NCBI GenBank assembly: GCA_900618425.1
Contig: UZAN01039865.1
Coordinates: forward strand, 40,350-104,349
Length of the DNA: 64,000 bases
Source of the DNA: Echinostoma caproni
Taxonomy: Eukaryota; Platyhelminthes; Trematoda; Plagiorchiida; Echinostomatidae
Reading direction: 5' to 3'
In this document: piece by piece, positions 62,301 through 64,000 of the stretch
How positions within the stretch are numbered: the first letter of the stretch is position 1
How the letters are laid out: each line of letters opens with the position of its first letter
The notes under the pieces: model-generated
Database searches by the model: none
What the model was told of the DNA's origin: nothing
Seen by the model: the letters and a program-made list of their open reading frames with translations, nothing else
Position numbers and translations under genes: made by a program

Positions 62301-63488
62301 ATTTTTTCATTTAGGCGGGGAACATTTGAAAAAAATGTTATAAGGAACCTGACAGCATAAAACATTTTCGCCGGCTCAGTGAAACGATTATTCTAACAAA
62401 GTTTTTAAATTGATCAGCGGCCCATTCATTTGGGTTCAAATAATACAATGGTACACTGTTAATTCAGGCTAGCGTTTTCTAGATATTTGAGGAATAGTGT
62501 CGACGTGAATGTCGGTTACCTTATCTAATATTTCCCATGGCAAATTTCTCTGGCGATAGGCGTTCCAATGGGTCACAAATAATATGCTTTCAACAGGCCT
62601 AGATAAATGTAACAAGTGCAGACCTCATCCAGTTGGATTACTGACCTAAATTGAAAAAGTCAGTTGCAAAACACAGAGATCGAAATCATTCTACTTATTT
62701 TGCCCGCATTGTGTAACTTGCAATTCTAATAGTAGGTCTATAAACGTGTTTCTTGAAATGTCCATATAGTTGCATCAGTGTCTCCGGGAAACTGTGATGT
62801 GCTTCCTCACTGTAATCGCGATTCCAGCGGTGCAGTACAAAATATGCTGCTGTGTATAATACAGTCTCCATTCCAATGGGAAACCAGTGTATCGCTCTGC
62901 AGTTGTCAGATAAATCGTTTATTGAATGTTAACTGGGTTCACTCGGCCTTCCATAGAATATTTCATTGCTGTCTGTGAATGAATCTGTGAATCAAACCAA
63001 CCAAAAATCTACCGTGAATATTCGTAATTTTTAAATTTGGATTTTATCTCCAGCAGTATAAGAACGATGCCAATTTTAACCCGTTTATAAGATGACTATA
63101 TGGTATTGCGGAAATACTAGTTAAAAGTACAACAGTGCCGTTTCTACATTTAAAACATGAAGAATAATTCCGGGTTTCCGAAGGTGGGTCTTACGGTTAT
63201 TTGTGTTAGAAGAGTAGTCTCCAAAATCATCAATGCAGTTTTTCTATGAACTAACTCTAAATGATGGTCATCCGTCGCTCGTTGATGCTTCTGTTGATCT
63301 TTACTTTTCATTTAATATCATTTATTTCGTCTGTCTCACGTTTTGTAAATAAATTAGGTTTCGTCAGCTTCGACAACCCTGCAAGTGCCCACGCAGCCAT
63401 TCAGGCAATGAATGGCTTTCAAATTGGAATGAAGCGTCTCAAAGTGCAGCTGAAAAGACCAAAAAGTGACGCAACCAAACCCTACTGA
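30207..63488 (+). CDS. CELF: CELF/Bruno-family RNA-binding protein gene (CELF3-6 type), spliced
   Basis: Spliced gene assembled by eye from nine coding exons: 30207-30849, 36507-36635, 41043-41122, 44865-45017, 49668-50379, 52290-52376, 53583-53699, 59752-59895 and 63358-63488. All junctions are GT/AG and phase-consistent. The last eight exons give an open frame of about 517 codons ending in TGA. RRM2 is recognisable by LFVGML (RNP2) and GCAFVKF (RNP1), and RRM3 by LFIYHL and CFGFVSF. The conserved C-terminus is [22 protein letters not shown] after RRM2 is typical of CELF3-6 and bruno-3 rather than CELF1/2. Members of the family bind UGU-rich RNA and control alternative splicing, translation and decay in nucleus and cytoplasm. 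RRM1 was not found. The link to the first exon is less certain than the rest. Confidence 0.9.
31545..31655 (-). mobile_element. SINE-A copy 3, 5'-truncated
   Basis: Core CAGCCCTTTGATTGGCCGCT, TCCTGAAAATTGTAC and the tail TCAATAAAAGGAAGTAAAAA are well preserved on the minus strand. The tRNA-like head is missing, as expected from incomplete reverse transcription. Confidence 0.82.
31826..31866. repeat. CA microsatellite
   Basis: Interrupted CA repeat in the first large CELF intron. Confidence 0.9.
32344..32370. repeat. CA microsatellite
   Basis: Pure CA repeat of about 13 units in the first large CELF intron. Confidence 0.93.
36507..36635 (+). CDS. CELF: CELF exon: first half of RRM2
   Basis: Encodes the start of the second RNA-recognition motif: [13 protein letters not shown], then [18 protein letters not shown] and GNSKG. 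The RNP2 strand LFVGML is intact. The acceptor is taken as ACAG at 36503-36506, after a pyrimidine-rich stretch containing a CG run (36463-36473), so the exon enters in phase 1. The donor GTACGT begins at 36636 and leaves phase 1. An alternative acceptor two bases later (after 36508) would break the phase with the upstream exon. RDQSGNSKG stands where vertebrate CELF3-6 have RGPDGNSKG, a mild divergence in the loop before RNP1. Confidence 0.92.
38125..38805 (+). mobile_element. CR1-like 3' end in CELF intron, sense orientation
   Basis: [16 protein letters not shown], then [20 protein letters not shown] and [20 protein letters not shown] match the C-terminal RT region of the copies at 10.3 and 14.1 kb. 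Further decayed similarity ([14 protein letters not shown]) runs to about 38690. The 3' end carries AATACAATACAA, a typical short-repeat tail of CR1-group elements. Stops interrupt it. Confidence 0.82.
38828..38965 (+). repeat. Repeat C, copy 1
   Basis: Shares with 43785-43950 the ordered words GAACCGCAATACATT, GGTGTCCAATTCATAGGAT, CCTATGGACGAGGTCAAA, AAGGTGCCCAACACACCTC and CCAGTGACCACTGCCA. Unclassified. Confidence 0.7.
41043..41122 (+). CDS. CELF: CELF exon: second half of RRM2 (80 nt)
   Basis: After the acceptor TATCTTCAG the exon completes Gly and reads [18 protein letters not shown], then LHGSQTMP, ending in phase 0 at a GTAAGT donor. It carries RNP1 (GCAFVKF) and the following helix of RRM2. 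As I recall, vertebrate CELF genes also have an 80-nt exon at this place, so exon architecture as well as protein sequence appears conserved. The HGSQTMP segment is diagnostic of the CELF3-6/bruno-3 group; CELF1/2 have a different sequence here. Confidence 0.95.
41366..41484 (-). mobile_element. SINE-A copy 4, head with diverged body
   Basis: The minus strand has GGTGGTTAAGTGGTTAGATC, then GTGACCTGGGAGTCTCGGAT and TCGAACC, giving clear A- and B-box-like stretches with tRNA-like spacing. The body downstream resembles the other copies only in short words (GGCTGTGGCC, CCCCTTC). Confidence 0.65.
43079..43260 (-). mobile_element. SINE-A copy 5
   Basis: Complete on the minus strand: head with GATCACCAAATTATCACCTC, diverged B box, core CATTATGCGTTGTACGG, and a tail containing TTCAATAAAAGGAAGTAAAA then ATGAAAAA. 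Confidence 0.82.
43785..43950 (+). repeat. Repeat C, copy 2
   Basis: GAAACCGCAATCCATTGGAA, GGTGTCCAGTTCATCGGATC, CCTTTGGACGGGGTTAAACA, CAAGGTGCCCAATATACCTC and GGCGACCACTACCACGACCA line up with copy 1 in the same order and orientation. Confidence 0.7.
44865..45017 (+). CDS. CELF: CELF exon: end of RRM2 and start of linker
   Basis: After the acceptor GTGTCACAG the exon opens in phase 0 with [20 protein letters not shown], the last beta-strand of RRM2 and the basic stretch after it, then [20 protein letters not shown]. It ends in MLE at the donor GTAAGT (45018). ASSS-VVKFAD is a strong CELF3-6 signature. The part after FSP is less conserved, as expected for the divergent linker. An open frame continues 5' of the acceptor, but that is intron sequence with no family similarity. 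Confidence 0.93.
46170..46325 (+). mobile_element. SINE-B copy 3
   Basis: The tRNA-like head TTGCCCGGTGGCCCAATGTG, TAGCATGCTTGTGCTCAGCG and GGTCCCGGGCTGGTCCCCCG is followed by the body GATGGATTCGCACTGATGAT, GAGACCCAACCTGCTAGAAA and CAGCTGTCCAGTGCTTCC. Confidence 0.78.
46511..46533. repeat. AT microsatellite
   Basis: AT repeat at the outer edge of the left inverted-duplication arm. Confidence 0.93.
46545..46783 (+). repeat. Left arm of ~240-bp inverted duplication
   Basis: From CGATGGTAG through CAAATGTCTCATTTGTTTGT, ACACTAGCTAGACGACCATA, TGTTCGGTCATCTAAAGC and the SINE-A body, this stretch matches the reverse complement of 48345-48585 with only scattered differences. The unique part outside the SINE is about 85 bp. 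An AT repeat (46511-46533) abuts its outer edge. Confidence 0.9.
46628..46780 (+). mobile_element. SINE-A copy 6, in left arm of inverted duplication
   Basis: The plus-strand head GTAACGGTCGCCAAATTATC and ACCCCGGAGGACGTGCATTG is followed by the core CAGCCCTTTGATTGGTCGCT and CCCCCTTCCAGAAAAATTTA. The A-rich 3' tail of other copies is not seen. Confidence 0.85.
47383..47568 (+). mobile_element. SINE-A copy 7
   Basis: Complete on the plus strand: GGGCGGTGGTGACCCGGTGG, GTAACATCACCAACTTACCA, GGAGGACGTGTCCTTGAATC, GTATGGCAACCCTTTCATTG, CCCCCTTCCTGAAGATTGCA and tail TCAAATAAAAGGAAGACAAA. Confidence 0.86.
48326..48495 (-). mobile_element. SINE-A copy 8, in right arm of inverted duplication
   Basis: On the minus strand it is nearly identical to copy 6 over the whole element (for example the shared diverged GTGCATTGGAATACC at the B box) and continues into a tail CCAATAAAAGGAAGTGAAG. 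Confidence 0.86.
48345..48585 (-). repeat. Right arm of ~240-bp inverted duplication
   Basis: Reverse-complement partner of 46545-46783, about 1.56 kb away in the same intron. Both arms contain the imperfect palindrome GACGACCATATGTTCGGTC. Confidence 0.9.
49668..50379 (+). CDS. CELF: CELF exon: alanine-rich linker between RRM2 and RRM3
   Basis: This 712-nt exon follows the acceptor TTTTTCTCACAG in phase 0 and opens [20 protein letters not shown], which resembles the GGYLNPMAAFAAAQMQ segment of the CELF linker. The rest is rich in Ala, Gly, Ser, Thr and Met, with short poly-Ala runs ([27 protein letters not shown]) and no folded domain visible. It ends in phase 1 at the donor GTCAGT. In CELF proteins this divergent domain mediates splicing activation or repression and protein contacts. 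The exon is long for the position, so the linker is expanded. Composition suggests disorder with helical alanine stretches. Confidence 0.9.
50380..52289 (+). other. CELF intron (1.9 kb)
   Basis: GTCAGT donor and a long pyrimidine tract ending TTCATTAG. No repeat or gene recognised. Three unresolved bases at 51301-51303. Confidence 0.8.
52290..52376 (+). CDS. CELF: CELF exon: linker segment (87 nt)
   Basis: After a strong pyrimidine tract and TTCATTAG the exon enters in phase 1 and reads [20 protein letters not shown], then SGVPAYGL, leaving phase 1 at a GTAAGT donor (52377). It is 29 codons long, so skipping it would keep the frame, and it could be a cassette exon. It has no domain of its own. 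The Ser/Pro/Gly/Tyr composition fits the linker just before RRM3, where vertebrate CELFs have similar YPAQSPT- and GVQQY-like segments. Confidence 0.85.
52377..53582 (+). other. CELF intron (1.2 kb)
   Basis: GTAAGT donor and TTCGCACAG acceptor. Contains a C run (53354-53364) and a TC repeat (53472-53488) upstream of the next exon. Nothing else seen. Confidence 0.8.
53472..53488. repeat. TC microsatellite
   Basis: TC repeat about 100 bases upstream of the 53583 exon, possibly part of its extended pyrimidine tract. Confidence 0.85.
53583..53699 (+). CDS. CELF: CELF exon: linker segment before RRM3 (117 nt)
   Basis: The acceptor CTTCGCACAG follows a TTTTTTCC tract. The exon enters in phase 1 and encodes [20 protein letters not shown], then [19 protein letters not shown], leaving phase 1 at GTATGT (53700). 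AYPSA and the Gln/Pro stretch match the Tyr-Pro-Ala and PQPPP-QQQ region of other CELFs just upstream of GPEGCNLF. Length is a multiple of three with equal phases, so the exon is skippable. The [10 protein letters not shown] end is unlike the usual QQQQREG and may be lineage-specific. Confidence 0.88.
53700..59751 (+). other. CELF intron upstream of RRM3 (6.05 kb)
   Basis: GTATGT donor and GGACAAAG acceptor. Contains UG-rich stretches at about 55050-55140 and 57738-57760, a GGTTCGAATCC box near 57131-57141, and an unresolved base at 55992. Several short hydrophobic frames between 57.3 and 57.9 kb look like chance. No further exon recognised. Confidence 0.8.
55050..55140 (+). repeat. TGTC-type, UGU-rich simple repeat
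   Basis: Contains TTTGTCTGTCTGTTC, GTCTGTCTGTCTGGTTG and TTTGTATATTGGTATGTATG. In the transcript it would be dense in UGU words. Confidence 0.8.
59752..59895 (+). CDS. CELF: CELF exon: first half of RRM3
   Basis: Encodes [20 protein letters not shown], then [20 protein letters not shown] and TNQSKCF, nearly identical to the third RRM of all CELF proteins. RNP2 is LFIYHL. The acceptor is ACAAAG at 59751 with a modest pyrimidine tract (TCTCACTGTCTTTCG). The incoming phase 1 gives Gly at the junction, as in vertebrate EG/PEGCNLF. The donor GTAAGT begins at 59896, splitting the glycine of RNP1. An open frame continuing 5' of the acceptor is intron. RRM3 gives high-affinity binding to UGU-containing RNA. 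Confidence 0.96.
60790..60880 (+). repeat. Weak tRNA-like repeat
   Basis: CTGGAAGGTCAATGGGTAGA, then GGTTGAGGGTTCGACTTGAG, gives A- and B-box-like words about 60 bases apart. A related sequence with GGAGGTCAACCCAGTAGAG stands near 25629. Possibly another SINE family or the 5' part of an RTE-like element. Confidence 0.35.
61470..62135 (+). mobile_element. RTE-like APE endonuclease fragment in the last CELF intron
   Basis: The frame 61458-61943 carries [58 protein letters not shown] and [17 protein letters not shown], the core of an apurinic-type endonuclease of RTE/CR1 non-LTR elements. After a stop and frameshift it continues in another frame with [20 protein letters not shown] and [15 protein letters not shown] to about 62132. 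The GDFNA and terminal SDH catalytic motifs are both present but in different frames. No reverse transcriptase follows. Confidence 0.88.
62174..62195. repeat. GAT microsatellite
   Basis: Seven GAT units in the last CELF intron, just after the endonuclease fragment. Confidence 0.92.
63358..63488 (+). CDS. CELF: CELF terminal coding exon: second half of RRM3 and C-terminus
   Basis: After AAATAAATTAG the exon completes RNP1 (CFGFVSF) and reads [20 protein letters not shown], then [18 protein letters not shown] and TGA at 63486-63488. This is the near-invariant CELF C-terminus, with the usual short basic tail ending in Pro-Tyr; the SDATK insertion replaces DANR or DPGH of vertebrates. The incoming phase 1 matches the previous donor exactly. 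Sequence after the stop is the start of the 3' untranslated region. Confidence 0.96.
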
Positions 63489-64000
63489 TCAGCATTCCTC
63501 AGAACATCATAATTAATGTATGCTTTATGCAGTCGACCCGGAACAGAATCCAGAGGAAACACATTCGAGCACACGTCAACACATATACAGTATAAACATT
63601 TCTATTCATCGCATTGCTTTGCACCTCCCAGTTTCCGCCAGACTGAATAATTCGTACCATTCAAACTGCTCATCCGACGTTGAATTCAACCTCTTTCTAA
63701 ATCAGGTACTTTCAGATATGGCATAAATGAATAACTGACCTCAGAACCTCATTCCAATACCGTAAGCATTCATTCCATGCATTTCTTCCATATTTCTATA
63801 CATGCTATTTTTCTCTGTAAATATTTTGTCTGATCACGATGACCTTTTCAAGCATTCACATTCCAGTCAGTTCATCAGCTACGCGGGTGGTGTGACCAAG
63901 CTCCGGACTTGTCGCATTGTGTACCTTTTGTGATTTCGCTTTTAACTACTTAGATCATTCCCAGTAACCTGTCGTGATATGTGTGTTTCTTATACCACTC
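63489..64000 (+). other. Start of CELF 3'UTR (continues beyond the window)
   Basis: No open frame of note and no clear AATAAA poly(A) signal before the window ends, so the untranslated region probably continues. AT-rich stretches with several TGT words are present, for example around 63830 and 63970. Confidence 0.5.

Larger units (their letters stand above)
59896..63357 (+). other. CELF last intron (3.46 kb), splits RNP1 of RRM3
   Basis: GTAAGT donor and AAATTAG acceptor. Contains a tRNA-like stretch (about 60790-60880), an RTE-type endonuclease fragment in sense orientation (61470-62135) and a GAT repeat (62174-62195). Nothing else recognised. Confidence 0.85.

Noticed and set aside
1..64000. 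CRISPR arrays, bacterial operons, phage or virus genes
   Set aside because: No regularly spaced direct repeats, no polycistronic coding blocks and no viral structural genes; the window is eukaryotic throughout.

Overview
The window looks like part of an animal genome, most likely a trematode-type flatworm. Genes are sparse and introns run from about 1 to 6 kb. There are many decayed copies of non-LTR (CR1/Jockey-like and RTE-like) and Penelope-like retroelements, and several families of tRNA-derived short interspersed elements (SINEs). The phylum is inferred from this repeat content and from protein-level resemblance; the species cannot be named from sequence alone.

One gene can be supported with confidence. 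It is a + strand CELF/Bruno-family RNA-binding protein gene of the CELF3-6 (bruno-3) type, running from about 30.2 kb to a stop at 63,488. Its exons are 30207-30849 (probable N-terminal exon), 36507-36635 and 41043-41122 (RRM2), 44865-45017 (end of RRM2 and linker), 49668-50379 (alanine-rich linker), 52290-52376, 53583-53699, then 59752-59895 and 63358-63488 (RRM3 and C-terminus). Every junction has GT/AG borders and phases that agree. The eight downstream exons give an open frame of about 517 codons. RRM1, expected in CELF proteins, was not found in the 5.66-kb intron between the first two exons, and those two exons are phase-compatible with each other.

Region by region: 1-30 kb is upstream and holds no gene I can support. 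It carries a CR1-like reverse transcriptase piece running off the left edge (1-405, -), two SINE-A copies (3.0-4.3 kb), a Penelope-like element (8.1-9.2 kb, -), two CR1-like 3' halves (10.3-10.85 kb, -; 14.1-15.2 kb, +), an RTE-like copy with an internal deletion (21.4-21.9 kb, -) beside a 519-base assembly gap, and an opposed SINE-B pair (28.3-28.8 kb). From 29.7 to 30.2 kb lie alternating purine-pyrimidine tracts and a probable 72-base 5'UTR intron. The introns carry six SINE-A copies, one SINE-B copy, a CR1-like copy, a shared unclassified repeat, and an RTE endonuclease fragment in the last intron. A ~240-bp inverted duplication around a SINE-A copy lies within the 45018-49667 intron.

The gene would encode a protein that binds UGU-rich RNA through RRM domains and regulates splicing, translation or stability. 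UG-rich stretches in its own 6-kb intron make self-regulation plausible but unproven. Nothing prokaryotic was seen: no operon, CRISPR array or insertion sequence.
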